From: an uncultured Blautia sp.
Lineage (GTDB): Bacteria; Bacillota; Clostridia; Lachnospirales; Lachnospiraceae
Length of the DNA: 45,132 nt
Assembly: GCF_947654165.1 (NCBI RefSeq)
Contig: NZ_CANTKB010000025.1
Location: 1-45,132, forward strand
Direction: 5' to 3'
This document shows, piece after piece, positions 8,476 through 17,320 of the stretch (position 1 is the stretch's first letter; each line of letters opens with the position of its first letter). The translations under genes and the position numbers were made by a program. The notes beneath the pieces are model-generated. The model saw only the letters and a program-made list of their open reading frames with translations. It ran no database searches and was not told the origin of the DNA.

Positions 8476-8502
8476 TAAAAATAAGAGACAGCAGGAGCAG
8501 AT

Positions 8503-9303
8503 ATGAGCAAAAAGAAGAAAAAAAGAACAGCAGGAGATTGGATACGCAGCATTGTCTTAATTCTGGCACTGGGAGTATTTCTGTTTTCGGCAGTGAAACT
8601 GGTTCAGATTTTCCTGGAATATAAAGAAGGAACAGATGAATACAACAGAGTGCGGGAATATGTAACAGCCACTACAGAAGAGGAGGACTCAGAAAATGAG
8701 ACCAATGCAGAAGGGGAAGAGGTACAGGAAGAAAAACCCCAGGCACCTCAGGTAGACTGGGCCGGACTCCAGGCAAAAAATAAAGACGTGATCGGATGGA
8801 TTCAGATAGAGGGGACAGAAATCAGCTATCCAATCATGAAAGGAACGGATAATTCGTATTATCTAAAGCATACTTTTGAAGGAAATCATAATATTGCAGG
8901 GTCTATTTTTGTTGATTATATGAACAGCAGTGATTTTCAGGATTGTAATACCCTGATTTACGGACATAACATGAAGAATGGTTCTATGTTTGGAATGCTA
9001 AGAAAACATTTTAAAGACGAAGCGTCTGTTCCGGGAAAATATATTTGGATCTGTACTCCGCAGCAAAATTACCGTTATGAAATCTTTTCCAGCCATGTAG
9101 TAGATGCGGCAGGTGAGGTATATACCTTATTCCCGGAGACCGGAGAACCTTTTGCAGAGTATCTGGAGCATATGGTGCAGCAGTCCATGGTTGATTATAA
9201 GGTTCCTGTGACCAAGGATGATAAGATTATCACCTTGTCTACCTGTACAGGAAATGATGCCACCAGATTTGTGGTTCAGGCAAAAAGAGAAGGAGCATAT
9301 TAG
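8503..9303 (+). CDS. srtB: Class B sortase
   Basis: A membrane-anchored transpeptidase that links surface proteins or pilins to the cell wall. It has a basic N-terminus, a transmembrane helix at about 14-37, an acidic linker and a sortase domain. Predicted catalytic residues are His155 in YGHNM, Cys248 in STCTG and Arg255 in ATRFVV. The DWAGLQAKNKDVIGWI entry and the 266-residue length are typical of class B. It lies between the zinc-ribbon membrane protein and a sirtuin in close same-strand spacing, probably one operon. No substrate with an NPxTN-like signal is seen in this window. Confidence 0.92.
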   Translation: MSKKKKKRTAGDWIRSIVLILALGVFLFSAVKLVQIFLEYKEGTDEYNRVREYVTATTEEEDSENETNAEGEEVQEEKPQAPQVDWAGLQAKNKDVIGWIQIEGTEISYPIMKGTDNSYYLKHTFEGNHNIAGSIFVDYMNSSDFQDCNTLIYGHNMKNGSMFGMLRKHFKDEASVPGKYIWICTPQQNYRYEIFSSHVVDAAGEVYTLFPETGEPFAEYLEHMVQQSMVDYKVPVTKDDKIITLSTCTGNDATRFVVQAKREGAY

Positions 9304-9314
9304 GAGGTGTTCTT

Positions 9315-10037
9315 ATGGAAAAAACAGAGACCTTACAGAAAATAATTACAGAAACAGAGAATATTGTCTTTTTTGGAGGTGCCGGAGTATCCACAGAAAG
9401 CGGAATCCCGGATTTTAGAAGTGTGGATGGTTTGTATCATCAGCAGTGGGCATATCCGCCGGAAGAAATATTGAGCCACAGCTTTTTTATGCGTAAACCG
9501 GAAGAATTTTATCGTTTTTATCAGGCAAAAATGCTTTGCGATACAGCTTATCCCAATGCTGCACATAAAAAACTGGCAGAATTAGAAAAAGCAGGAAAAT
9601 TAAAAGCCATTGTGACCCAGAATATTGATAATCTGCATCAGATGGCAGGCAGCGAATGCGTACTGGAACTCCACGGAAGTGTATATCGAAATTATTGTAT
9701 GAAGTGCGGTGCCTTTTATGATTTTAAATATATGAAAAATAGCAAAGGTGTTCCGAAATGCGAAAAATGCGGCGGCATCATTAAACCGGATGTGGTTTTG
9801 TACGAAGAAGGATTAGATCAGGAGATTATCCGAAAGTCAGTGAAAGCCATTTCAGAAGCAGATGTGATGATCATCGGAGGCACTTCTTTATCTGTTTATC
9901 CGGCAGCATCCCTGATCGATTATTTCAGAGGCCGTTACCTGGTTGTGATCAACAGGGATGAAACACCGAGAGACCGTATGGCAGACTTAGTTATCAATGA
10001 ACCTATTGGACAGGTTTTTGAAAAGATTCGTATTTAA
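9315..10037 (+). CDS. cobB: NAD-dependent protein deacylase, sirtuin (Sir2 family)
   Basis: Removes acyl groups from protein lysines using NAD+, giving nicotinamide and O-acetyl-ADP-ribose, in the cytoplasm. The NAD site is GAGVSTESGIPDFRS at 22-36, TQNIDNLH lies at 101-108 and catalytic His120 in LELHGS. A structural zinc is held by Cys128, Cys131, Cys149 and Cys152. The 240-residue length is normal. It starts 11 bp after srtB with RBS AGGAGG. A functional link to sortase is not obvious; the order may only reflect a shared transcript. Confidence 0.95.
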   Translation: MEKTETLQKIITETENIVFFGGAGVSTESGIPDFRSVDGLYHQQWAYPPEEILSHSFFMRKPEEFYRFYQAKMLCDTAYPNAAHKKLAELEKAGKLKAIVTQNIDNLHQMAGSECVLELHGSVYRNYCMKCGAFYDFKYMKNSKGVPKCEKCGGIIKPDVVLYEEGLDQEIIRKSVKAISEADVMIIGGTSLSVYPAASLIDYFRGRYLVVINRDETPRDRMADLVINEPIGQVFEKIRI

Positions 10038-10052
10038 GAGAGGGTTTAATAC

Positions 10053-10247
10053 ATGCATTATGATTATGAAGTAGGCGATATTGTAAAATTAAAAAAACAG
10101 CATCCCTGTGGAAGTCATGAATGGGAAATTCTGAGAGTCGGGGCAGATTTCCGTTTGAAATGTCTTGGATGTGAACATCAGGTGATGCTGTCCAGAAAAC
10201 TGGTGGAAAAAAACACCAGGGAACTTCGAAAGAAGTCCCCTAGCTGA
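10053..10247 (+). CDS. DUF951 (YyzM-like) small protein
   Basis: A 64-residue protein with the DUF951 pattern: EVGDIVKLKKQHPCG, then WEILRVGADFRLKCLGC and the C-terminal VMLSRKLVEK. The role is unknown. In Bacillus the homologue lies just upstream of ychF-rpsF-ssb-rpsR, and here it lies 1.8 kb from rpsF with an AraC regulator and a YczE-type gene between. It is probably the last gene of the srtB-cobB unit and overlaps the convergent AraC gene by 8 bp. Confidence 0.88.
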   Translation: MHYDYEVGDIVKLKKQHPCGSHEWEILRVGADFRLKCLGCEHQVMLSRKLVEKNTRELRKKSPS

Positions 10248-11136
10248 TACTTTTCCTGTATGTCAAAGGAGTCATTTGATAGTATTCCTGAAAGCGTTTT
10301 CCGAAATAGCTTTGATAATTAAAACCACAGCAAATGCTGATCTCAGAGACAGATAGACTGGTGGTCTTCAGAAGCTCGGCAGCTTTTCGAAGACGGTAGG
10401 AGATTACATACTCAAAAGGTTTTTGGCATACATATTTTTGAAAACAGCGGAAACATTCACTCCGGCTGATACGGGCTGCACCTGCAATGTCTTCTATGGT
10501 GATAGAATCCTGATAATGATTATGGATATAGGAAAGCATTTTCTGTGTTCGTTCTTTCAGGAGGATATCTTTATCCATAGAGGACATTTTTTGTTTCTGC
10601 AATAGTCCGGTCCGCAGCAGTGCCCACATAGCATTTAAGTTTGCAAGAATCTGCATTTTGCAGCAGGTGTCAGGATGCCGGTGTGCATAAGCGGCAGAAG
10701 AAAGAAGACGGATAATTTCTCTTTGCCAGGGAATTTTAGAAGAGAAGCAGAAACCTCCCCAAGAAGGATTTTTAAGAATCGGCAGAATCTCTTCACAATA
10801 GATATCACTGTCCTTGGGAGCCAGAAATTCAGGGGCAAAGATTAAGGTCATATGTCTGGTATCTGCCCCGGGACGGGCGGCTCTGGTAAAATGGAGCACA
10901 TTAGAGTTTACAAACATGGCATCTCCTGCGTGAAGTTCATAGGAAGTTCCGTCAATCTGTGCCAGAACCGTTCCATTTAAAATAATATTAAACTCTAATT
11001 CATAGTGCCAGTGAAGTGTCATGCTTTCCATGGGGTAGTTTTTATACAGGGCATCGTAAGTCTGGAAGGGAAAGCCGGCATGCCCATGTCTTTTCAATTC
11101 TTCCAAAGAATCAGAAGTAAAAATCCGCTGTTCCAT
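10240..11136 (-). CDS. AraC family transcriptional regulator
   Basis: A 298-residue regulator with an N-terminal cupin sensor (LHWHYELEFNIILNG, then AGDAMFVNSNVLHF) and a C-terminal AraC-type DNA-binding domain (SISRSECFRCF-like first helix pair, then CCGFNYQSYFGKRFQ and PLTYRKS). RBS AGGAGG precedes the ATG. It is divergent from the YczE-type gene 123 bp away and convergent with the DUF951 gene. It is homologous in layout to the regulator at 4137 but clearly a different protein. The YczE-type gene is the natural candidate target. Confidence 0.9.
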   Translation of the reverse strand: MEQRIFTSDSLEELKRHGHAGFPFQTYDALYKNYPMESMTLHWHYELEFNIILNGTVLAQIDGTSYELHAGDAMFVNSNVLHFTRAARPGADTRHMTLIFAPEFLAPKDSDIYCEEILPILKNPSWGGFCFSSKIPWQREIIRLLSSAAYAHRHPDTCCKMQILANLNAMWALLRTGLLQKQKMSSMDKDILLKERTQKMLSYIHNHYQDSITIEDIAGAARISRSECFRCFQKYVCQKPFEYVISYRLRKAAELLKTTSLSVSEISICCGFNYQSYFGKRFQEYYQMTPLTYRKSIS

Positions 11137-11259
11137 ACAGTATTCCTCCTTTTTGGGATGATAATGATAAAAACAAATACTTTTATAATAGAAAAAAGAA
11201 AAAACTGTTACTATAATTATAAAAGATTTTAAGGCAAAGTCAATGGAGGAGAAGAGTGG

Positions 11260-11940
11260 ATGGAGAATAAAAAGAAAAGGATTTTTATGTGTGTATCAGG
11301 AGTATTGATCTGTGGTATCAGTGTGGGATTTTTCAAACGTGCAGCTTTTGGCGTGGATCCTTTCCAGTCTTTTATGGCAGGACTTGATGCACTTTTGCCC
11401 ATAGAATTTGGAACCTTGTATGTAATAGCGAATCTGTGCCTGCTTCTGTTCAGTCTCGTTGCAGACCGACATTATATTGGGCTGGCAACAGTGATCAATC
11501 TGTCTGTACTTGGATATGTGGCTCAGTTTTCCCATGAATTTTTGCTGAAGCAGTTTCCGAATCTTGGGGTAGGAGGGAGAATTTTATTTTTAATAGTGGG
11601 GATTGTGATCATGTGTCTGGCGTCTTCTTTTTATTTTATGGCAGACCTTGGGGTATCTACTTACGATGCGGTTGCCCTGATCATTGTAAATACATGGAAA
11701 ATAGGAAGATTTGGATATGTGAGAATAATCTGTGATCTGGTTTGTGTGCTTACTGGAATCGGATTATATCTTGCATCCGGTAAAGCAGTATCCCAGATAG
11801 CCGCTATCGTCGGTGTGGGGACGATTATTACAGCCTTTTTTATGGGGCCATTGATTGAATTTTTCAATATACATGTATCAAAACCATTTTTATACGGAAA
11901 AAACAAAAAAAGTCTTGAAAAGAAAGTAGAGATATGTTAG
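11260..11940 (+). CDS. YczE/YyaS/YitT-type integral membrane protein
   Basis: A 226-residue polytopic membrane protein with about five or six helices. The opening (GVLICGISVGFFKRAAFGVDPFQ) and the later AVALIIVNTWKIGRFGYVRIICD are typical of this family, whose transport role is not established. RBS GGAGGAG precedes the ATG. It is divergently transcribed from an AraC regulator. The promoter of rpsF overlaps its last codons. Confidence 0.85.
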   Translation: MENKKKRIFMCVSGVLICGISVGFFKRAAFGVDPFQSFMAGLDALLPIEFGTLYVIANLCLLLFSLVADRHYIGLATVINLSVLGYVAQFSHEFLLKQFPNLGVGGRILFLIVGIVIMCLASSFYFMADLGVSTYDAVALIIVNTWKIGRFGYVRIICDLVCVLTGIGLYLASGKAVSQIAAIVGVGTIITAFFMGPLIEFFNIHVSKPFLYGKNKKSLEKKVEIC

Positions 11941-11943
11941 AAT
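11915..11943 (+). promoter_or_regulatory. Sigma-A promoter of rpsF-ssb-rpsR
   Basis: TTGAAA (11915-11920) and TAGAAT (11938-11943) are 17 bp apart. The -10 overlaps the TAG stop of the upstream gene. The ~70-nt leader contains a hairpin, TCCCTG (11973-11978) with CAGGGA (11984-11989). I do not see the CCG loop expected of a canonical S6:S18 autoregulatory site. Confidence 0.75.
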
Positions 11944-12019
11944 AGGAACTCGTGATATATTATTATCCTTGTTCCCTGCCAGTCAGGGAGCCAAAAGACC
12001 AAAAGGAGGTACAACAAGC

Positions 12020-12307
12020 ATGAACAAATACGAATTAGCATTAGTCGTAAATGCCAAGATTGAAGACGAAGCTCGTGCAGCAGTAGTGGAAAAAGCAAAA
12101 GGCTATATTGCCCGTTACAACGGAACAGTAACAGAAGTTGAAGAATGGGGCAAGAAAAGATTAGCTTACGAAATCCAGAAAATGCGCGAAGGTTACTACT
12201 ACTTCATTCAGTTTGAAGCAGATGCTGCCTGCCCGGCAGAAGTAGAACGTCATGTACGTATTATGGACAATGTTTTAAGATATTTAGTTGTTAAAAAAGA
12301 AGCTTAA
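12020..12307 (+). CDS. rpsF: 30S ribosomal protein S6
   Basis: A 95-residue S6, partner of S18 on the 30S platform. It has the typical MNKYELALVVNAKIED start and the EEWGKKRLAYEIQ strand. The start is the ATG at 12020, directly behind AAAGGAGGT; the longer in-frame start upstream would read through the leader. It is the first gene of the conserved rpsF-ssb-rpsR operon. Confidence 0.97.
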   Translation: MNKYELALVVNAKIEDEARAAVVEKAKGYIARYNGTVTEVEEWGKKRLAYEIQKMREGYYYFIQFEADAACPAEVERHVRIMDNVLRYLVVKKEA

Positions 12308-12387
12308 TATCTTCCGGGGATTATGATTTCCAGGACATAAAACGTGATTCATTCTAATTGACGATTTTTAGAATATGAGGTGATTAG

Positions 12388-12855
12388 ATGAATAAAGTAA
12401 TTTTAATGGGACGTTTGACCAGAGATCCTGAGGTAAGATATTCCGCAGGGGAAAATTCAATGGCGATTGCCAGATATACATTAGCTGTTGACCGCCGTTT
12501 CAAAAGAGACGGAGAAGCGACTGCAGACTTTATTGGCTGCGTAGCTTTTGGAAGACAGGCAGAATTTGCAGAGAGATATTTCCGTCAGGGTATCCGTATT
12601 GTGGTGACCGGAAGAATTCAGACCGGAAGCTATACTAATAAAGATGGCAATAAGGTTTACACTACCGATGTAGTGGTAGAGGAACAGGAATTCGCAGAGA
12701 GCAAAGCTGTCAGTGACAGTCATACATCACATGGCTCTTCTATGGGAGCGGGATTTGGAGCACCATCCCAGGCTGCACCTGCACCGAGTGCCGCATCCGC
12801 AGATGGATTTATGAATATCCCGGATGGAATTGACGAGGAACTTCCATTTAGTTGA
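12388..12855 (+). CDS. ssb: Single-stranded DNA-binding protein
   Basis: Binds and protects single-stranded DNA and recruits replication and repair proteins. A 155-residue protein with an OB fold over about residues 1-110 (MNKVILMGRLTRDPEVRY start, FIGCVAFGRQAEF), a flexible Ser/Ala/Pro/Gly-rich linker and the acidic partner-binding tip DEELPFS. Second gene of the rpsF operon, 80 bp after rpsF. Confidence 0.97.
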   Translation: MNKVILMGRLTRDPEVRYSAGENSMAIARYTLAVDRRFKRDGEATADFIGCVAFGRQAEFAERYFRQGIRIVVTGRIQTGSYTNKDGNKVYTTDVVVEEQEFAESKAVSDSHTSHGSSMGAGFGAPSQAAPAPSAASADGFMNIPDGIDEELPFS

Positions 12856-12895
12856 GATGAGAAATGGAAGCAATATTGATAGGAGGTAAACAATC

Positions 12896-13159
12896 ATGGC
12901 TTACGAAAAAGGTAATAGACCGGATTCTCCAATGAAGAGAAGAGGCGGACGCAGAAGAAAAAAAGTTTGTGTATTCTGCGGACAGGAAAATAACGAAATC
13001 AGCTACAAGGATGCAAACAAACTGAAAAGATACGTATCTGAAAGAGGAAAAATTCTTCCAAGAAGAATCACAGGAAACTGTGCGAAACATCAGAGAGCTC
13101 TTACAGTTGAAATTAAGAGAGCAAGACATTTGGCAATTATGCCATATGTTCAGGACTAA
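12896..13159 (+). CDS. rpsR: 30S ribosomal protein S18
   Basis: An 87-residue S18 with a basic N-terminus (MKRRGGRRRKKVCVFC) and the conserved LKRYVSERGKILPRRITGNC block. CVFC plus a later Cys suggests the zinc-type version. RBS AGGAGGT precedes the ATG, and a strong terminator follows. Confidence 0.97.
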   Translation: MAYEKGNRPDSPMKRRGGRRRKKVCVFCGQENNEISYKDANKLKRYVSERGKILPRRITGNCAKHQRALTVEIKRARHLAIMPYVQD

Positions 13160-13205
13160 TCCCGGGGCAGCGTTTTGCAGCCGGATTAACTGAGGCTTGA
13201 GACAA

Positions 13206-13237
13206 AGCACACTGCATGATGCAGTGTGCTTTTTTTA
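13206..13237 (+). terminator. Intrinsic terminator of the rpsF operon
   Basis: AGCACACTGCA pairs with TGCAGTGTGCT around a 3-nt loop and is followed by seven T. Confidence 0.95.
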
Positions 13238-13266
13238 CGTGGTTTCACAGGCTGGTCTTTTTTAAG

Positions 13267-13295
13267 TTGTATATTAAGCAAAATAATGGTATAAT
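13267..13295 (+). promoter_or_regulatory. Sigma-A promoter of gdpP-rplI-dnaB
   Basis: TTGTAT (13267-13272) and extended -10 TGGTATAAT ending at 13295, with a 17-bp spacer, about 45 bp before the gdpP ATG. Confidence 0.75.
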
Positions 13296-13340
13296 ATTAC
13301 GAAAGTTTCCCATTGAAAATTAGTATCGGCAGGTGTAGAT

Positions 13341-15386
13341 ATGGATGGAAAGATCAAGATTAAAGGCCAGTTAAAATTTTATATGCAGTGGCCAGCAGTT
13401 CTGAGTATATTATTGATTCTCATGGATGTACTTGTGTTTACCGTCAGTGTAAAAGCAGGAACCCTGGTGAGTATTTTTCTGGTCGCTTACATTCTGGTGG
13501 TTGTTTTTCTGTATTTTCACAGCAAGACAATGATCATGAATGAATTGATTTCCTTTGCAACCCAATATGGGCAGGTTCAGAAAACACTGTTGAATGAATT
13601 TGCGGTTCCCTATGCCCTTCTGGATTGTAACGGTAAGATTTTGTGGATGAATGAAGCTTTTTCGGCACTCACAGGGAAAAATAAGAGATACCGGAAAGCG
13701 ATTTCTACCCTGTTTCCTGAAATCGCAGGAGACAAACTTCCGAAGAAAGAAGAGAAGGAAGTACGTGTTCAGTTTAATGAGCGGGATTACAAGGTGCTGA
13801 TGAAGTCTGTTTCTATGAAGAAGCTTCTGGAGGAATCCGGGTTGGTTGAAATGGAAGCTCACAGTGATCTCATTGCTCTCTACCTTTTTGATGAAACGGA
13901 ACTGAATCAGTTTATCCGCCAGAAAGAAGATGAAAAGCTGGTGACAGGGCTCTTATATCTGGATAATTACGAGGAAGCCCTGGATAGTGTGGAGGAAGTA
14001 AGGCGTTCCTTGCTGGTTGCCCTGATTGAGCGTAAGCTTGGCAAATATTTCAGCGAAGTGGATTGTCTGCTGAAGCGGCTGGAAAAAGATAAATTTATTC
14101 TGGTTATGCGTCAGAAATCTCTGGAAGAATTGAAGAAAAAAAGATTTAATATTCTGGAAGATGTTAAGACAGTCAATATTGGAAATGATATGGCGGTAAC
14201 CATCAGTATTGGAATCGGGCTGAATGCACCGACCTATGCTCAGAGTTATGAGTATTCCAGGATTGCCATTGATCTGGCTCTTGGACGTGGCGGTGACCAG
14301 GTGGTGATCAAGGATAAAGATCAGATGACATTCTTTGGTGGAAAATCCCAGCAGATGGGAAAAAACACCAGAGTGAAAGCCCGGGTAAAAGCACACGCAC
14401 TGCGTGAATTTATGGTCAGTAATGACAAAGTAATTGTTATGGGGCATAAAATTTCAGATGTGGATTCAATCGGTGCCGGAATCGGTATCTATCGTGCCGC
14501 AAAATCACTCAATAAGAGGGCACATATCGTAGTGAATAATCCGACCATGTCTGTGCGGCCGATTATCGACAGCTTCCGACAGAATTCCGACTATGATGAA
14601 CATATGTTTATCAACAGTGAGGAAGCAAAAGAACTGGTGGATAATAATACGGTAGTGGTTGTGGTGGATACCAATAAACCAAGCTATACAGAATGTGAAG
14701 AACTTCTTCACAAGACAAAGACAATTGTGGTTTTAGACCATCACAGGCAGGGCAGTGAAGTGATCAGCAATGCGGTGCTGTCTTATATAGAACCCTATGC
14801 ATCTTCTGCCTGCGAGATGGTGGCAGAGATTCTGCAGTATTTCTCAGATGATATCCGGATTTATAATATAGAGGCAGATGCTTTATATTCCGGTATTATG
14901 ATTGATACAAACAACTTTACTGCTAAAGCAGGAGTGAGAACCTTCGAGGCAGCAGCATTTTTGCGGCGCTGTGGTGCAGATGTGACCAGAGTGCGGAAAA
15001 TGTTCAGGGATGATGTGGAGTCTTATCGGGCGAAGGCAGAGGCAATCAGAAACGTAGAAGCTTATCGAGGATGTTTTGCTATAAGCGAGTGTCCGAGCGA
15101 GGGCATTGACAGTCCGACAGTTGTTGCATCCCAGGCAGCCAATGATCTGCTGAATGTAGACAGTATTAAAGCAAGTTTTGTCCTTACGGATTACCAGAAT
15201 AAGATTTATATCAGTGCAAGGGCAATTGATGAAGTAAATGTACAGATTATCATGGAGCGATTAGGAGGCGGCGGTCATATTAATATGGCAGGTGCACAGC
15301 TTCCGGGAGTTTCTGTGAATGAAGCCATACGTCAGTTAAAAGCAACACTTGACCAGATGATGAAAGAAGGAGACATAGAAGTATGA
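13341..15386 (+). CDS. gdpP: Cyclic-di-AMP phosphodiesterase GdpP
   Basis: A 681-residue membrane enzyme that hydrolyses c-di-AMP to pApA and so sets potassium and cell-wall homeostasis. Order of parts: two transmembrane helices within residues 15-60, a PAS-like domain, a degenerate GGDEF domain (no GGDEF motif; ERDKFILVMRQKS-like region near 250), then the DHH domain and the DHHA1 domain. DHH catalytic motifs seen are DVDS at 373-376 and DHH at 466-468; the DHHA1 motif GGGGH is at about 642-646. Its stop overlaps the rplI start in ATGA. The gdpP-rplI-dnaB order is widely conserved in Firmicutes. Confidence 0.95.
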   Translation: MDGKIKIKGQLKFYMQWPAVLSILLILMDVLVFTVSVKAGTLVSIFLVAYILVVVFLYFHSKTMIMNELISFATQYGQVQKTLLNEFAVPYALLDCNGKILWMNEAFSALTGKNKRYRKAISTLFPEIAGDKLPKKEEKEVRVQFNERDYKVLMKSVSMKKLLEESGLVEMEAHSDLIALYLFDETELNQFIRQKEDEKLVTGLLYLDNYEEALDSVEEVRRSLLVALIERKLGKYFSEVDCLLKRLEKDKFILVMRQKSLEELKKKRFNILEDVKTVNIGNDMAVTISIGIGLNAPTYAQSYEYSRIAIDLALGRGGDQVVIKDKDQMTFFGGKSQQMGKNTRVKARVKAHALREFMVSNDKVIVMGHKISDVDSIGAGIGIYRAAKSLNKRAHIVVNNPTMSVRPIIDSFRQNSDYDEHMFINSEEAKELVDNNTVVVVVDTNKPSYTECEELLHKTKTIVVLDHHRQGSEVISNAVLSYIEPYASSACEMVAEILQYFSDDIRIYNIEADALYSGIMIDTNNFTAKAGVRTFEAAAFLRRCGADVTRVRKMFRDDVESYRAKAEAIRNVEAYRGCFAISECPSEGIDSPTVVASQAANDLLNVDSIKASFVLTDYQNKIYISARAIDEVNVQIIMERLGGGGHINMAGAQLPGVSVNEAIRQLKATLDQMMKEGDIEV

Positions 15387-15829
15387 AAGTAATTTTAATT
15401 GAAGATGTAAAATCATTAGGCAAAAAAGGACAGATGGTAAATGTCAGTGATGGATATGCAAGAAATATGCTGTTTCCGAAGAAATTGGGAATTGAAGCTA
15501 CACCGAAAAATATCAATGATCTGAAACTGCAAAAAGCACATGAAGAGAAAGTGGCACAGGAAAATCTGGAAGCAGCAAAAGCATTTAAAGCAGAGTTGGA
15601 GACAAAACAGGTGACGGTTTCTATTAAAGTAGGAGATAATGGCAGAACTTTTGGTTCTGTATCTACAAAAGAAATTTCAGAAGCAGCAAAAGCACAGCTT
15701 GGATATGATATTGATAAGAAAAAAATGCAGCTTTCTAATCCAATCCGTGAACTGGGAACTACCATAGTTCCTGTAAAGCTGCATACACAGGTGACTGCAG
15801 AACTGAAGGTTGTTGTAAAAGAAGCGTAA
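15383..15829 (+). CDS. rplI: 50S ribosomal protein L9
   Basis: A 148-residue L9 with the classic N-terminal domain (MKVILIEDVKSLGKKGQMV, then GYARNMLFPKKLGIEAT), a long central helix and a C-terminal rRNA-binding domain (TFGSVSTKEI). Translation is coupled to gdpP by a 4-bp overlap. Confidence 0.97.
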   Translation: MKVILIEDVKSLGKKGQMVNVSDGYARNMLFPKKLGIEATPKNINDLKLQKAHEEKVAQENLEAAKAFKAELETKQVTVSIKVGDNGRTFGSVSTKEISEAAKAQLGYDIDKKKMQLSNPIRELGTTIVPVKLHTQVTAELKVVVKEA

Positions 15830-15848
15830 GAAGGGAGTCTCTGCCAGT

Positions 15849-17177
15849 ATGGAAGAAGCACTGATAAAGCGGATACTGCCTCACAGTCTGGAAGCAGAAC
15901 AGTCGGTAATCGGCTCCATGATCATGAGCAAAGACGCTATCGTGGAAGCTTCTGAGATGATTGCCGGTGCAGATTTTTATCAGCAGCAGTATGGGATTGT
16001 GTTTGAAGCTATGGTGGAGCTTCACGACGAAGGAAAAGCAGTGGATCTGGTAACGCTTCAGGACAGACTGCGGGAGAAGGAACTGCCTCCGGAGATATCC
16101 AGTATGGAATTCGTCCGTGATCTTTTATCAACAGTCCCTACCTCTGCAAATGTGAAATATTATGCAGAAATCGTAGCAGAAAAGTCTATGCTCCGAAAAC
16201 TGATCAAAACCACAGAGGAGATAGGGAATCTTTGCTATCTGGGGAAGGAAAAAACACAGGATATCCTGGAAGTGACAGAAAAGAAAATTTTTGATTTAGT
16301 GCAGAACAGGGGCAGTGAAGAATTTGTTCCTATTCGCCAGGTGGTGTTAAATGCCATTGAAAAAATAGAAAAGGCTTCCAGAACTCAGGGAAGTGTTACC
16401 GGTATTCCCACTGGTTTCATTGATCTGGATTACAAGATGTCAGGTTTTCAGCCTTCGGATCTGATTCTGGTTGCAGCCAGACCGTCTATGGGTAAGACGG
16501 CTTTTGTCCTGAATATTGCTCAGTATATGGCATTTCACAACGATGTTACAACTGCAATTTTCAGTCTGGAAATGTCAAAAGAGCAGCTTGTGAACCGTCT
16601 TCTGGCTTTGGAATCCAAGGTGGATTCTCAGAATATCAGAACCGGTAATCTGGAAGATGAAGAATGGGCCAAGCTCATAGAGGGTGCCAATATTATCGGA
16701 AAATCTCATTTGATCATTGATGATAAGCCTGGTATTTCCATTTCGGAGCTTCGCTCGAAATGCAGGAAATACAAGATGGAACATAATCTGGGCATTATCT
16801 TCATCGACTATTTGCAGCTTATGACAGGAAGCGGAAGAAGCGAATCAAGACAGCAGGAAATCTCTGAGATTTCCAGATCCCTGAAAGCCCTGGCAAGGGA
16901 ATTAAACGTGCCGGTGGTTGCATTGTCTCAGTTGAGCCGTGCTGTAGAGCAAAGACCGGATCACAGACCGATGCTTTCTGATTTGCGTGAATCAGGTGCT
17001 ATTGAGCAGGATGCGGACGTTGTAATGTTTATTTACCGTGATGATTACTATAATAAAGATTCTGAGAATAAGAATATTGCAGAAATCATCATTGCAAAAC
17101 AGAGAAACGGCCCAATTGGTACGGTGAACCTTGTTTGGATGCCGAATTATACAAAGTTCGTAAATATGAAGAAATAA
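15849..17177 (+). CDS. dnaB: Replicative DNA helicase DnaB
   Basis: A hexameric 5'-3' helicase at the replication fork, 442 residues (normal length). The N-terminal helical domain (LPHSLEAEQSVIGSM) interacts with primase. The RecA-like C-terminal domain has Walker A ARPSMGKTA near residue 210, Walker B IFIDYLQLM and DLRESGAIEQDADVV. No intein. It follows rplI by 19 bp and ends the operon; the equivalent gene in Bacillus is called dnaC. Confidence 0.97.
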   Translation: MEEALIKRILPHSLEAEQSVIGSMIMSKDAIVEASEMIAGADFYQQQYGIVFEAMVELHDEGKAVDLVTLQDRLREKELPPEISSMEFVRDLLSTVPTSANVKYYAEIVAEKSMLRKLIKTTEEIGNLCYLGKEKTQDILEVTEKKIFDLVQNRGSEEFVPIRQVVLNAIEKIEKASRTQGSVTGIPTGFIDLDYKMSGFQPSDLILVAARPSMGKTAFVLNIAQYMAFHNDVTTAIFSLEMSKEQLVNRLLALESKVDSQNIRTGNLEDEEWAKLIEGANIIGKSHLIIDDKPGISISELRSKCRKYKMEHNLGIIFIDYLQLMTGSGRSESRQQEISEISRSLKALARELNVPVVALSQLSRAVEQRPDHRPMLSDLRESGAIEQDADVVMFIYRDDYYNKDSENKNIAEIIIAKQRNGPIGTVNLVWMPNYTKFVNMKK

Positions 17178-17193
17178 GTAGAATTATTAGAGA

Positions 17194-17229
17194 AGAGGTT
17201 GTCTTGGTACATGGATAATCTCTTTTTTT
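17194..17229 (+). terminator. Intrinsic terminator after dnaB
   Basis: AGAGGTTGTC pairs with GATAATCTCT (two G-U pairs) and is followed by a T run. Confidence 0.8.
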
Positions 17230-17262
17230 ACATGGAGAAATGTTTTTGTCGAACTCATTTTC

Positions 17263-17290
17263 TTGCATTTTCAAACTTGTTTGTTATAAT
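17263..17290 (+). promoter_or_regulatory. Sigma-A promoter of the MerR-type gene
   Basis: TTGCAT (17263-17268), a 16-bp spacer and extended -10 TGTTATAAT ending at 17290. Confidence 0.7.
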
Positions 17291-17320
17291 GATAGGAGAA
17301 GAAAAGAAAGGGGTCAGTAT

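Noticed and set aside
11971..11990. Canonical S6:S18 autoregulatory leader before rpsF
   Set aside because: A hairpin is present, but the characteristic CCG-containing loop is not visible.
17240..17320. N-terminal extension of the MerR-type protein
   Set aside because: It would start upstream of the -10 box, and its residues do not resemble a MerR N-terminus.
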